DNA of 14,657 bases from an uncultured Oscillospiraceae bacterium (GCA_900752305.1 CAADUV010000300.1:1-14657); one strand, 5' to 3'. Shown: positions 1 through 7,649, counted from the first letter of the stretch. Made by a program: numbers and translations. Notes: generated by a model from the letters alone, not told the origin.

Positions 1-796
1 CGAAGGTGTCCACGCCACGTCCCGCCGCCTCACAGCCGATGAGCCGCACGCCGGGGTCGTCGATGAAGTGGTAAAAGCTGCCGATGGCGTTGGAGCCGCC
101 GCCCACACAGGCGATAACTGCGTCAGGCAGACGCCCTTCCTTTTCCAGCATCTGCGCCTTGATCTCCTTGGAAATGACCGCCTGGAAGTCCCGCACGATG
201 GTTGGGAACGGGTGAGGCCCCATGACGGAGCCGAGACAGTAGTGGGTGTCGTCGATGCGAGACGTCCACTCCCGCATGGCCTCGGACACCGCGTCCTTGA
301 GGGTGGCCGTGCCGCTGGTCACCGGGATGACCTCCGCCCCCAGCAGGCGCATCCGGTACACGTTCAGCGCCTGGCGGATGGTGTCCTCCTCGCCCATGAA
401 TACCACGCACTCCATGCCCATCAGGGCGGCGGCAGTGGCGGTGGCGACGCCGTGCTGACCGGCGCCGGTCTCGGCAATGAGACGGGTCTTGCCCATCTTC
501 TTGGCCAGCAGCGCCTGACCCAGCACGTTGTTGATCTTGTGGGCGCCGGTGTGGTTCAAGTCCTCCCGTTTCAGGTAGATCTTCGCGCCGCCCAGGTCAC
601 GGGTCATCTTCTCTGCGTAGTACAGCCGGGAGGGGCGGCCTGCGTATTCATTAAACAGCTCGGTCAGCTCCCGATTGAATTCCGGATCGTTTTTATAGTA
701 GTTGTACGCCTCCTCCAGCTCGATGACTGCGTTCATCAGCGTCTCCGGGATATACTGTCCGCCGTGTATCCCGAACCGTCCCTTGGGATTGGTCAT
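1..796 (-). CDS. trpB: Tryptophan synthase beta subunit (partial, C-terminus beyond the window)
   Basis: This subunit condenses indole with L-serine to give L-tryptophan, using pyridoxal phosphate (PLP), and works in the cytoplasm as an alpha2beta2 complex with TrpA. About 265 N-terminal residues of a roughly 390-400 residue protein are present; the reading frame is open to the window edge. The start reads [19 protein letters not shown], typical of TrpB. The PLP lysine lies in HTGAHKINN at residue 87 and the catalytic glutamate in AETGAGQHG at residue 109, the same numbers as in the enteric enzyme. The phosphate-binding GGGSNA follows near residue 235. The ATG overlaps the trpF stop (ATGA at 793-796), so translation is probably coupled. 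trpA would be expected immediately downstream, outside the window. No defect is visible in the part shown. Confidence 0.97.
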   Translation of the reverse strand, partial: MTNPKGRFGIHGGQYIPETLMNAVIELEEAYNYYKNDPEFNRELTELFNEYAGRPSRLYYAEKMTRDLGGAKIYLKREDLNHTGAHKINNVLGQALLAKKMGKTRLIAETGAGQHGVATATAAALMGMECVVFMGEEDTIRQALNVYRMRLLGAEVIPVTSGTATLKDAVSEAMREWTSRIDDTHYCLGSVMGPHPFPTIVRDFQAVISKEIKAQMLEKEGRLPDAVIACVGGGSNAIGSFYHFIDDPGVRLIGCEAAGRGVDTF

Positions 797-1401
797 AGCA
801 TTGCTTCCTTTCTCACCGCAGCCACAAACTGCGCCATTTTCTCTCGATCTTTTCGCCCGTCCGACTCGATGCCCGAGCTGACGTCCACCCCATACGGGTG
901 CGCCTGCCGGAGGGCGTCGGTGACGTTGGCCGCGTCCAGCCCGCCTGCCAGAAAATAGGGGCGGTGGATATACTGAAGCAGTTCCCAGTCGAACACCTTC
1001 CCCGTCCCCGCGCCGGAGTCCAGCAGGATGCAGTCCGCTACGCTGGTCTGTGCAGCCGCCAGGTCGCCCACATGGGACACCCGGAACGCCTGCCAGATGG
1101 GACGCCCGGTCTGCTGCCGCAAAGCCTGGATGTAATCATCCTCCTCGTGCCCGTGGAGCTGCGCCACGTCGATGACGCCTCGGTTCAGCAGGCTGGCCAC
1201 CTGTTCCACCGGCGCATCCACAAACACACCCACCGCCTGAATGCCCTCGTCCAGCACCTCTTTCAGCGCCTTCGCCTGGGTCGGAGTCACATAGCGGCAG
1301 CTCTTGGAGGCGAACACGAACCCCACATAGTCCGGTCTCAGCCGGTTGGCGGCCTGGATGTCCTCCAGCCTGGACAGGCCGCATAACTTTATCTTGGTCA
1401 T
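793..1401 (-). CDS. trpF: Phosphoribosylanthranilate isomerase
   Basis: TrpF converts N-(5'-phosphoribosyl)anthranilate to CdRP, the third step from chorismate to tryptophan. The protein is about 202 residues, a normal length for this small TIM barrel. The N-terminus MTKIKLCGL carries the catalytic cysteine of the KxCG motif, and [14 protein letters not shown] carries the general-acid aspartate and a GTGK phosphate-loop signature. LAGGL and DVSSGIE are the other phosphate-binding segments. Two starts are possible in the sequence GTGATG: a GTG at 1404 or the ATG at 1401. I chose ATG because a GAGG Shine-Dalgarno motif lies 6 nt before it but only 3 nt before the GTG. With the ATG, the trpC stop and the trpF start share one base (TGATG). 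The 3' end overlaps trpB by 4 nt. Confidence 0.96.
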   Translation of the reverse strand: MTKIKLCGLSRLEDIQAANRLRPDYVGFVFASKSCRYVTPTQAKALKEVLDEGIQAVGVFVDAPVEQVASLLNRGVIDVAQLHGHEEDDYIQALRQQTGRPIWQAFRVSHVGDLAAAQTSVADCILLDSGAGTGKVFDWELLQYIHRPYFLAGGLDAANVTDALRQAHPYGVDVSSGIESDGRKDREKMAQFVAAVRKEAML

Positions 1402-2180
1402 CACACACCTCGCAGTTCTGCCAGCTTGGCGTTCTTGTCCGCCGCCCGCATCAGCGTCTCGCCGATGAGCACCGCATCCGCCCCGATGGCACGCAGCTCC
1501 GCCACGTCCTGGGCACTGCCCACGCCGCTCTCGGACACGAACAATACATCCGGCGGGATGAGCGCCCGCAGGCGCTTGCTGTTCTCGGTGTCCACCGAGA
1601 AGGTTTTCAGATTCCGGTTGTTCACGCCGATGACCCGCGCGCCAGCATTCAGCGCCGTCTTCACCTCGTCCTCGTCGTGGGCTTCCACCAACGCCGACAG
1701 ACCCAGGGTGTCACAGAGGGCGATGGAATCCCGAATCTCTCCTTCCTTTAAAAGGGAGCAGATGAGCAGCACCGCCGAAGCCCCCAGCACCTTCGCCTGG
1801 TAGATCATGTATTCGTCCACCGTAAAATCCTTCCGCAGACAGGGAATATCCACGGCGGCGGCGATGTCCTGCAAATACTGGTCGCTGCCCAGGAACCATT
1901 TTGGCTCGGTCAGCACTGAGATAGCGTCCGCCCCGGCAAATTCGTAGGCGCGAGCGATGTCCAGATAGGGGAACTCCGGCGCGATGAGCCCTTTGGAGGG
2001 AGACGCCCTCTTGCACTCGCAGATGAAGGACAGGTCGGGCTTGGACAGCGCCCGCTCAAAGGCGAAATCCCCCACCGGCAGCGCCAGCGCCTTGGCTTTC
2101 AGCGTCTCCAATGACACCTGCGCCTTGTCCCGTGCCACTCGCTCCCTGGCGTAGTCCGCCAGCTGGTCTAAAATGTTCAT
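1401..2180 (-). CDS. trpC: Indole-3-glycerol phosphate synthase
   Basis: TrpC decarboxylates and closes CdRP to indole-3-glycerol phosphate, the substrate of TrpAB. The 259-residue length is normal for a stand-alone enzyme not fused to TrpF. Motifs along the (beta/alpha)8 barrel are [11 protein letters not shown] at residues 54-64 with the catalytic lysine, then LRKDF with the general-acid lysine. Farther on are NNRNLKTF and VSESGV, which hold the substrate and its phosphate. The ATG at 2180 overlaps the trpD stop (ATGA, 2177-2180), and the TGA overlaps the trpF start. The gene therefore sits inside a continuous translationally coupled series. Confidence 0.97.
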   Translation of the reverse strand: MNILDQLADYARERVARDKAQVSLETLKAKALALPVGDFAFERALSKPDLSFICECKRASPSKGLIAPEFPYLDIARAYEFAGADAISVLTEPKWFLGSDQYLQDIAAAVDIPCLRKDFTVDEYMIYQAKVLGASAVLLICSLLKEGEIRDSIALCDTLGLSALVEAHDEDEVKTALNAGARVIGVNNRNLKTFSVDTENSKRLRALIPPDVLFVSESGVGSAQDVAELRAIGADAVLIGETLMRAADKNAKLAELRGV

Positions 2181-3208
2181 GCCTCTGCCTCCGGACGGTT
2201 GCTGACTTCAATGAGCCGTTCCAGGGTTTTGAGCGCCTTGCCGGAGTCGATGAGCTCCGCCGCCAGGGCGACGCCCTCCTTCGTGGCCCCCGCCTTGCCG
2301 CCGATGTAGAGGGCAGCGCCTGCGTTCATCAGGACGGCGTTGCGCTTGTGGCCCTGCTCGCCCTTCAAAATGTTCAATGTAATCTGGGCGTTCTCCGCCG
2401 GAGTGCCGCCCCGCAGATCTTCCTTGGTGCAGCGCTGGAAGCCAAAGTCCTCCGGCGTGATGACCTCGGTCTTGAACCAGCCGTCCCGCATCTCACAGAT
2501 GGTGGTGGGAGCGCTCAACGAAATCTCGTCCAGCTTGTCCTGTCCGTAGACCACCATGCCCCGCTTGACGCCCAGGTTGATGAGCACCTGCGCCAGCGGC
2601 TCCACCAGGTATTCGTCATAGACGCCCAGCAGCTGCATGGTGGGGCTGCCCGGGTTGGTCAGGGGACCCAGGATGTTGAAGACGGTGCGGATGCCCAGCT
2701 CCTTGCGGATAGGGCCGACGTATTTCATGGAGGTGTGGTATTTCTGGGCGAAGAAGAAGCACATGCCCACCTCGTTGAGCAGCTCCACGCATTTCGCCGG
2801 ACTCTGCTCGATGTTCACCCCCAGCGCCTCCAGGCAATCCGCCGTGCCGCACTGGGAGGACGCCGCTCGGTTGCCGTGCTTGGCCACCTTCATGCCGCCG
2901 GCAGCGGCCACCAGGGCGGAGGTGGTGGAGATGTTGAAGCTGTGGGCGTTGTCGCCGCCGGTGCCGACGATCTCGAACAGGTCCATATCCGTCTTCATCG
3001 GAATGGCGTGATCCCGCATGGCGGCGGCGCAGCCAGCAATTTCGTCGGTGGTCTCCGCCCGGGCGCTCTTGGTGGACAAGGCGGCTAAAAAAGCGGCGTT
3101 CTGGGTGGGGGTGGTCTCGCCGCTCATGATCTCGTTCATGACGGTGTAGGCTTCGTCATAGGTCAAATCCTGCTTATCGACAGTCTTTACAATGGCTTCC
3201 TGAATCAT
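2177..3208 (-). CDS. trpD: Anthranilate phosphoribosyltransferase
   Basis: TrpD transfers the phosphoribosyl group of PRPP to anthranilate, the second step of the pathway. The 343-residue length matches a stand-alone TrpD. The glycine-rich PRPP-binding loop GTGGD is at residues 82-86, followed by SFNISTTSA and the KHGNRAASS segment, both diagnostic of the family. The N-terminal helical region (residues 1-70) is typical of class III/nucleoside-phosphorylase-like phosphoribosyltransferases. The ATG is preceded by an AGGAGG motif with suitable spacing and lies only 3 nt after the trpG stop. This is the one trp junction in the window that does not overlap. TrpG is a separate gene here, unlike the TrpGD fusion of enteric bacteria. 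Confidence 0.97.
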   Translation of the reverse strand: MIQEAIVKTVDKQDLTYDEAYTVMNEIMSGETTPTQNAAFLAALSTKSARAETTDEIAGCAAAMRDHAIPMKTDMDLFEIVGTGGDNAHSFNISTTSALVAAAGGMKVAKHGNRAASSQCGTADCLEALGVNIEQSPAKCVELLNEVGMCFFFAQKYHTSMKYVGPIRKELGIRTVFNILGPLTNPGSPTMQLLGVYDEYLVEPLAQVLINLGVKRGMVVYGQDKLDEISLSAPTTICEMRDGWFKTEVITPEDFGFQRCTKEDLRGGTPAENAQITLNILKGEQGHKRNAVLMNAGAALYIGGKAGATKEGVALAAELIDSGKALKTLERLIEVSNRPEAEA

Positions 3209-3211
3209 GGT

Positions 3212-3781
3212 TCAAACCTCCTGGATGAAATTTCGTAACATGGTCTTCCCGTCCGGCGTCAGGATGGACTCCGGATGGAACTGCACCCCAAAGATGGGGT
3301 ATTCCGTGTGCTGCACCGCCATCACTTCCCCGTCGGCGGTGCGGCCGGTGACGGTCAGGCAGTCGGGGATGGTGGCCGCGTCCGCCGCCAGGGAGTGGTA
3401 GCGCGCCACCGGAGCGATTTCCGGGCACCCGCGGAACAGGGGACAATCCACATCGAACTGCACCTGGGACTGCTTGCCGTGCATGAGCTGCTTGGCGTAG
3501 GTGACGGTAGCGCCGAAGGCGGCGCAGATGGCCTGGTGTCCCAGGCAGACGCCTAAAATGGGGATGTCCTTGCCCAGAGTCTTGGCCACTTCCATGGTCA
3601 CGCCAGCGTCCTCCGGCCGGCCGGGGCCGGGGGACAGGATGATGTGGTCAGGGTGGAGCTTCCGAATCTCCTCCACCGTCATGGCGTCGTTGCGGATGAC
3701 TTTGATATCCGGTTCCAGCTCTCCCACCAGCTGATAGAGGTTGTAGGAGAAGCTGTCATAGTTGTCGATGAGTAAGATCAT
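3212..3781 (-). CDS. trpG: Anthranilate synthase component II, glutamine amidotransferase
   Basis: TrpG hydrolyses glutamine and passes ammonia to TrpE for anthranilate synthesis. It is a class I (triad) amidotransferase of 189 residues, a usual length. The nucleophile is Cys79 in GVCLGHQAI, and the other triad members are His169 and Glu171 in FHPES. The oxyanion/glutamine-site stretch SPGPGRPEDAG is at residues 50-60. The start ATG overlaps the trpE stop (ATGA, 3778-3781), favouring equimolar synthesis of the two subunits. A dual-role PabA function for folate synthesis is possible, as in B. subtilis, but nothing in the sequence decides it. Confidence 0.96.
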   Translation of the reverse strand: MILLIDNYDSFSYNLYQLVGELEPDIKVIRNDAMTVEEIRKLHPDHIILSPGPGRPEDAGVTMEVAKTLGKDIPILGVCLGHQAICAAFGATVTYAKQLMHGKQSQVQFDVDCPLFRGCPEIAPVARYHSLAADAATIPDCLTVTGRTADGEVMAVQHTEYPIFGVQFHPESILTPDGKTMLRNFIQEV

Positions 3782-5244
3782 AGCGTTTCCTCCTGTGCCA
3801 GCTCCAGCGCCTTCAGGGACGCTCTGGCCTTATTGAGGCACTCCTGGTACTCGGTCTCCGGCACCGAATCCGCCACGATGCCCGCCCCGGAGCGGACGAA
3901 CACCTTGCCGTTCTTCTTGTAGGCGATGCGGATGGCGATGCAGGTGTCCAGGTTGCCGGTGAAATCGATGTAGCCGATGGCGCCGCCGTAGATGCCCCGC
4001 TTGTTGTTCTCCAGCGCCCCGATGAGCTGGCAGGCGCGGATTTTGGGTGCGCCGGACAGGGTGCCTGCCGGTAAGACCGCTTCCACTGCGTCCAAGGCGT
4101 CCTTGTCGGGGCAAATCTCACCGCGAACGGTGGAGCCGATGTGCATGACGTGGGAGAAGCGCTCAATGGAGTGGAGCTGCTCCACCTGGACGGTGCCGAA
4201 TTTGCTGATTTTGCCCAGGTCGTTTCGCCCCAAATCCACCAGCATATTGTGTTCCGCCAGCTCCTTCTCGTCCGCCAGCAGCTCCTGCTCCAGCGCCAGG
4301 TCTTCCGCCTCGGTCTTGCCTCTGGGACGGGTACCGGCCAGGGGGAAGGTGTGCAAAATGCCGTTCTCCAGCTTCACCAGAGTCTCTGGCGATGCGCCAG
4401 CAACCTCCACGTCAGTGCCGGAGAAGTAGAACATATAGGGGGAGGGGTTGATGGTGCGGAGGACCCGGTAGGTGTTCAGCAGGCTCCCTTCAAAGGGGGC
4501 GCTGAGCCGGTTGGAGAGGACGATCTGGAAGATGTCCCCCTCCCGGATGTGCGCCTTGGCACGCTCCACCATAGCGCAGAACTGCGCCTGGTCGAACAGG
4601 GGCGTCACCGCCCCCAGCAGCTTCCCGCCAGGCTCCACCTTCTTCTCCCCGTGCCGCAGCAGCTCCGCCAGCTGGTGCAGCTCCAGCACCGCCTTGTTGT
4701 AGCCTACTTCCACGTCATCCAGGGACATATTGACGATGAGGATGATCTTCTGACGGGCGTGGTCAAAGGCGATGACCTTGTCAAAGAGCATCAAGTCCAC
4801 GTCCTGGAACGCCTCGCTGTCCTCCACCGGGCACTTCACGGACGGCTCACTGTAGGCCAGGTAATCGTAGGAGAAGTAGCCCACCAGACCGCCGGTGAAG
4901 GAGGGCAGGTAGTCGAAGCGGGGGCTTTTGTAGTCCGCCAAGATCTGGCGGAGGTAGTCGGAGGGGTTGTCGGTGTGGATCTTGAAGTTCCCCGCCCGCA
5001 GCTCGCCGTCGATGCACTTCACCTCCAGCTTGGGATCAAACCCCAGGAAGGTGTACCGCCCCCACTTCTCGTTGGCCAGGGCGGACTCCAGCAGGTAGCA
5101 GTGGGTGGAGACGTTTTTCAGGATTTTCATGGTCTCGATGGGGGTGGTGAAATCGGACAGCAGCTCGCAGCTGACCGGCAGGACGTCATACTGCCCGGTG
5201 GCGGCGATGCGCTGGACTTCGGCAAATTCAGGTAAACATTTCAT
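3778..5244 (-). CDS. trpE: Anthranilate synthase component I
   Basis: TrpE makes anthranilate from chorismate and ammonia supplied by TrpG, the committed and feedback-regulated step. The 488-residue length is normal. The LLES motif at residues 51-54 and the PSPYMFYF stretch correspond to the tryptophan-binding feedback site of the family, so allosteric inhibition by tryptophan is expected. The C-terminal chorismate-binding domain contains GRNDLGKIS, AGTLSGAPKIRA, and the SGAGIVADS and PETEYQE signatures. TrpE rather than PabB is favoured by the complete trp operon context. The ATG at 5244 has an AAGGAGG ribosome site 9 nt upstream (5254-5260). The gene is first in the operon, directly after the T-box leader and a second hairpin terminator. 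Confidence 0.97.
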   Translation of the reverse strand: MKCLPEFAEVQRIAATGQYDVLPVSCELLSDFTTPIETMKILKNVSTHCYLLESALANEKWGRYTFLGFDPKLEVKCIDGELRAGNFKIHTDNPSDYLRQILADYKSPRFDYLPSFTGGLVGYFSYDYLAYSEPSVKCPVEDSEAFQDVDLMLFDKVIAFDHARQKIILIVNMSLDDVEVGYNKAVLELHQLAELLRHGEKKVEPGGKLLGAVTPLFDQAQFCAMVERAKAHIREGDIFQIVLSNRLSAPFEGSLLNTYRVLRTINPSPYMFYFSGTDVEVAGASPETLVKLENGILHTFPLAGTRPRGKTEAEDLALEQELLADEKELAEHNMLVDLGRNDLGKISKFGTVQVEQLHSIERFSHVMHIGSTVRGEICPDKDALDAVEAVLPAGTLSGAPKIRACQLIGALENNKRGIYGGAIGYIDFTGNLDTCIAIRIAYKKNGKVFVRSGAGIVADSVPETEYQECLNKARASLKALELAQEETL

Positions 5245-5253
5245 GGCTCTCTG

Positions 5254-5260
5254 CCTCCTT
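5254..5260 (-). promoter_or_regulatory. Ribosome binding site of trpE
   Basis: The minus strand reads AAGGAGG, a perfect anti-16S match, with 9 nt to the trpE ATG. It lies only a few nucleotides downstream of the U-tract of the second leader terminator, so that terminator hairpin does not itself cover the ribosome site. This argues for transcriptional rather than translational control. Confidence 0.85.
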
Positions 5261-5266
5261 GTGACG

Positions 5267-5300
5267 AAAAAAAGCTCCTCTGACGCTGCGTCAGAGGAGC
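5267..5300 (-). terminator. Second intrinsic terminator in the trp leader, between T-box and trpE
   Basis: The minus strand carries a perfect 12-bp inverted repeat, GCTCCTCTGACG then CGTCAGAGGAGC (5274-5300, 3-nt loop), followed at once by seven T residues (5267-5273). It lies downstream of the T-box-controlled terminator and upstream of the trpE ribosome site, so readthrough of the switch would still meet it. Its 5' arm can alternatively pair with the 3' arm of the first terminator: CCTCTGACG (5289-5297) with TGTCAGGGG (5323-5331), 9 bp including two G-U pairs. That suggests its folding depends on the state of the first hairpin. The hairpin is plain; the coupling is inference. Confidence 0.85.
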
Positions 5301-5314
5301 TTCAAAAAGCAAAT

Positions 5315-5355
5315 AAAAAACGCCCCTGACAACAGAAAATCGTTTGTCAAGGACG
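5315..5355 (-). terminator. T-box-controlled terminator of the trp leader
   Basis: On the minus strand CGTCCTTGACAA (5344-5355) pairs with TTGTCAGGGGCG (5321-5332) in a continuous 12-bp stem with three G-U pairs, followed by a six-T run (5315-5320). The first seven bases of its 5' arm (5349-5355) are also the 3' strand of the antiterminator. The two structures are therefore mutually exclusive, the classic T-box arrangement: uncharged tRNA-Trp favours the antiterminator and transcription continues. Confidence 0.92.
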
Positions 5356-5614
5356 AATAATCCAACATTATCCGCGGTACCACCTTGCTTCACAGGGTTC
5401 TTGCACCTGTGCCCTCAGCAGGATACGAACATATCCCCGGCAAATCACGTCTGCCTCCAACGTCGCAGCATACTCCGGCTCGCAAAAGCCGTTTTCCCTG
5501 CGCCCTCCGCGGTCCATTTGACAAGTCGTGTCTCACCTGGTTCTCAGCCTCCCAAGCTCTCTGTAAAGGCGTCCTTGCCGTTATCTCCGCTTCAACGGTT
5601 TGAAGTATTGAATT
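5349..5614 (-). ncRNA. T-box leader (tRNA-Trp-sensing riboswitch) of the trp operon
   Basis: The conserved T-box sequence AAGGTGGTACCGCGG lies at 5372-5386 on the minus strand. It folds into an antiterminator (5349-5386): AAGG/CCTT closes a bulge holding TGGT, which would pair with the NCCA end of uncharged tRNA, above which GCGGATAAT pairs with ATTATTCGT. In Stem I, GCGG/CCGC (5587-5590 with 5509-5512) and GGCAAG/CTTGTC (5574-5579 with 5520-5525) bracket an internal loop. The 3' strand of that loop contains TGG followed by A (5513-5516). UGG is the tryptophan codon, so the leader reads tRNA-Trp. An AGAGAG segment in the distal arm is also as expected. The 5' end is estimated from the promoter. 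Loss of tryptophan should switch on trpEGDCFB. Confidence 0.95.
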
Positions 5615-5620
5615 GCCCAA

Positions 5621-5649
5621 AGTATACCACACCCCTCCCCCGCTGTCAA
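5621..5649 (-). promoter_or_regulatory. Promoter of the trp operon
   Basis: The minus strand has TTGACA (5644-5649), a 17-nt spacer and TATACT (5621-5626), with TGG just before the -10 giving an extended -10 motif. This is a near-consensus vegetative sigma promoter. Transcription would begin near 5614, at the start of the T-box leader. Such a strong promoter fits an operon whose control is by premature termination rather than initiation. Confidence 0.92.
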
Positions 5650-5684
5650 CCGACTTCCCCCCTTGCCGTCCAACATTTTTCACC

Positions 5685-5735
5685 AAAAAATCACGCCCCG
5701 CCCGACCCCTTTTTTAGGGATTCGGACAGGGCGTG
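5685..5735 (-). terminator. Terminator downstream of the VanY-type carboxypeptidase
   Basis: On the minus strand CACGCCCTGTCCGA-type and TCGGGCGGGGCGTG-type arms (5722-5735 with 5692-5705) form a 14-bp stem with a few G-U pairs. CCCT/AGGG extends it into the loop, and T residues follow (5685-5690). It lies 8 nt after the carboxypeptidase stop and about 35 nt before the trp -35 box, so it insulates the trp promoter from upstream readthrough. Confidence 0.85.
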
Positions 5736-5742
5736 CAAGCAT

Positions 5743-6591
5743 TCATTCATGCTCCGTCTGATTTAAATATTCCTCTAGGCAGATACCCCGGTCATGGATT
5801 TCTGCCGCCACCTTCTTCCCCACATACCGGTAATGCCAAGGCTCATTGGCCACCCCCGTGATGTCCGTCTTGGACTCGGGGAAGCGGCGGATGAACCCGT
5901 ACTCGTGGGCGTGCTTGTCCAGCCAGTCGTAGACCTCGTACCCGGCGGAGTTGATTCCGTCGGCGTTGATGTCCACCGCCAGCCCCAGCTGATGCTCGCT
6001 GGTGCCGGGGATGGCCACCCACTTCTCCGCCTCCGTCTTGGCCTTTTCTGCGCTGTAGCCGTTGGCCTGGTACTCGGCAATCTTTTCGTCCATAATGCTC
6101 TGCTGCTTCTCCGCCGTCCGGTACGCCGACGCCACGATGGGATAGACCCCTTCGGAACGGGCTTGGTCGAACATCTTCTGCAACGACGGGTAGATGCGCT
6201 CATCCACCTCCTTGCCGTTGGAGAGGGTCATCAGCTGGGGCTGGTAGCCCTCGGGCAGGGGGTGCCAGCGGTTGACCAGGATGAGGTTCCAGGGGGTGTC
6301 CGGCTCCTGGGTGGGCTGGTCGGCGGTCGCGTCCGACTTGTCCGGCTGGCTGTTGTCCGTTTGGGTGTTGTCCGGCGCAGACGTGTCCGGTTCCGCGCTG
6401 GTGATGCCGCTGGGCGGGGTGGGGTCGGACGTCTGCCCTGGGAAGGGCAGCATACCGGTCTGCCACAGAGCCAGCAGGATGATGGCCAGGATGCAGCAGG
6501 TCAGGAACATCCGCCGGACGCCTCTCCGGCTGGGTCGCTGCTCCTTCTTCACCCGCTTGCCGCCCTTTTCCTCTCTTTGGGATCGACTCAT
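5743..6591 (-). CDS. D-alanyl-D-alanine carboxypeptidase, VanY/M15B family, membrane-anchored
   Basis: This zinc peptidase is expected to trim the terminal D-Ala from peptidoglycan stem peptides on the outer face of the membrane. I place the start at the ATG at 6591 (282 residues) because AAGGAGG lies 9 nt before it; an in-frame start 11 codons upstream has no such site. A basic N-terminus is followed by one membrane helix at about residues 28-43. A Ser/Thr/Asp/Pro-rich linker runs to about residue 98, then the M15B domain. Zinc ligands are His200 and Asp207 in SEHQLGLAVDI and His253 in EPWHYRY, with catalytic Glu250; SAYRT at 155-159 is a family motif. All key residues are intact. The gene has its own promoter and terminator. 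Nothing suggests glycopeptide resistance; a housekeeping DacY-like role is more likely. Confidence 0.93.
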   Translation of the reverse strand: MSRSQREEKGGKRVKKEQRPSRRGVRRMFLTCCILAIILLALWQTGMLPFPGQTSDPTPPSGITSAEPDTSAPDNTQTDNSQPDKSDATADQPTQEPDTPWNLILVNRWHPLPEGYQPQLMTLSNGKEVDERIYPSLQKMFDQARSEGVYPIVASAYRTAEKQQSIMDEKIAEYQANGYSAEKAKTEAEKWVAIPGTSEHQLGLAVDINADGINSAGYEVYDWLDKHAHEYGFIRRFPESKTDITGVANEPWHYRYVGKKVAAEIHDRGICLEEYLNQTEHE

Positions 6592-6655
6592 GGTCAGTTT
6601 CCTCCTTGTACGACAGGATGTCACACACCTGTCGGTCTTCTCACTGTTGTCCTCT

Positions 6656-6685
6656 ATTTTAGCAGGAAAAACCGAACTTTTTCAA
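6656..6685 (-). promoter_or_regulatory. Promoter of the VanY-type carboxypeptidase gene
   Basis: The minus strand shows TTGAAA (6680-6685), an 18-nt spacer and TAAAAT (6656-6661) preceded by TGC, an extended -10. The start would fall near 6650, leaving a leader of about 60 nt. That leader contains a small 6-bp inverted repeat GACAGG/CCTGTC (6612-6633) before the ribosome site AAGGAGG at 6601-6607. No terminator is visible in the leader. Confidence 0.75.
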
Positions 6686-6711
6686 GCGATTTCCTTTAAG
6701 ATTTCCGAAAA

Positions 6712-7590
6712 TCACGCCCGCTCCCACAGCAGTCGGTTTTGGTCGAACCCGTAGGTCACCTGCCCGCCGTCCACCAGCCAGGCCAGGTAGGAGCGCACCG
6801 TGCTGCCCACCAGCACGTACTGCTCCAAGTTCAGCTCCAATCCGTACCCGGTGAACAGATTTTGCAAGATGGTCTCAAACTGCACCGGCTCCCGGCACAG
6901 CCCCAAGATGTCCTCCGCCACCTGATGCACCTGGTCGATGTTGTACTGGGCCAGGGGCGCGATGTCCTCGGTGGCGTCGGCGTGGGCGGGGACGAAAGTG
7001 TGCGCGGTCATGGTCTTCACCTGCTCCAGAGTATCCAGGTAGGCCGCCACATCGTAGAGGACGCCGATGCGGTACTTGTCCAACGTCTCCTTGCTGGACA
7101 GGCAGTCCGCCAGGTAGACCACATCCTCCTGGGTGCGGAAGCCCACCATGTCGAAGAAGTGCCCAGGCAGGGGAATGCTCTCCCACCCCTCCGGCAGGCA
7201 CGCCGGCGTGAGATACTGGGCGTCGCTGGGCTGAGCCATCAAAAACTTATGCCGCAGAGCCTTGGGCGGGAAACCGCCGTACAGGTAGGCCGGCTCCAGG
7301 ACGGGGTGACGGGTGAAGGCGCAGTCGATGCCGGGGGCGTAGATGGCGCAGCCGGTCTGGCGCTGAAGGTATTGGTTGCCGCCGATGTGGTCGGCGTTGG
7401 AATGGGTGTTGTAGATGGCCCGGAGCTTCCAGCCATTGGCGTCCAGCACCTTGCGCACCCGTCGCCCGGCGTCCTTGTCGTTGCCGCTGTCGATCAGGCA
7501 CACTTCCCCCTCGCCCACCTCCACCAGACCGATCTTGGCGGGGCTTTGGATGTAGAAACAGTGGGGGGTGATTGGGATCAATTCGTACAT
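6712..7590 (-). CDS. Metallo-beta-lactamase-fold hydrolase with altered metal motif
   Basis: The MBL-fold layout is clear over the first ~205 residues of a 292-residue protein, followed by a helical C-terminal part (about 215-292) of the kind seen in glyoxalase II-like members. The metal motif normally HxHxDH reads HSNADH at residues 63-68: the second histidine is Asn65, while His63, Asp67 and His68 remain. His144 (LPGHFFDM), Asp162 (YLADCL) and His203 (VPAHAD) match the other ligands. The start at 7590 is chosen because AAAGGAG (7598-7604) precedes it by 7 nt; an earlier TTG would overlap that site. No signal peptide is seen, so it is probably cytoplasmic. The substrate cannot be named. It is transcribed from its own promoter, divergently from the deformylase-like gene. 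Confidence 0.88.
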   Translation of the reverse strand: MYELIPITPHCFYIQSPAKIGLVEVGEGEVCLIDSGNDKDAGRRVRKVLDANGWKLRAIYNTHSNADHIGGNQYLQRQTGCAIYAPGIDCAFTRHPVLEPAYLYGGFPPKALRHKFLMAQPSDAQYLTPACLPEGWESIPLPGHFFDMVGFRTQEDVVYLADCLSSKETLDKYRIGVLYDVAAYLDTLEQVKTMTAHTFVPAHADATEDIAPLAQYNIDQVHQVAEDILGLCREPVQFETILQNLFTGYGLELNLEQYVLVGSTVRSYLAWLVDGGQVTYGFDQNRLLWERA

Positions 7591-7619
7591 AAAACCACTC
7601 CTTTGGCGCAATTTTTTTC

Positions 7620-7649
7620 ATTATACCATATTCTGCACCCCTTTGTCTC
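7620..7649 (-). promoter_or_regulatory. Promoter of the MBL-fold gene
   Basis: TATAAT, a perfect -10, lies at 7620-7625 on the minus strand with TGG before it (extended -10). A weak -35, GAGACA (7644-7649), is 18 nt upstream. Transcription should start near 7613, giving a short leader that contains the ribosome site. Confidence 0.72.

Noticed and set aside
4141..5235. A 364-codon plus-strand open frame opposite trpE
   Set aside because: trpE is certain on the minus strand, and the antisense product is Gln/Val/His-rich without family features, as expected for antisense of a high-GC gene.
5267..5614. Trp leader-peptide attenuation or TRAP-type control
   Set aside because: No short frame with clustered Trp codons and no series of spaced GAG/UAG repeats was found. 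The T-box elements account for regulation.
5344..5766. Open frames of 140 and 98 codons across the trp leader
   Set aside because: They run through the T-box RNA structures, promoter and terminators and lack convincing ribosome sites. The conserved RNA elements explain the region.
5743..6591. Glycopeptide-resistance vanY as part of a van cluster
   Set aside because: No vanR/S/H/A/X genes are nearby; the neighbours are trp genes and an MBL-fold gene. A housekeeping carboxypeptidase is the simpler reading.
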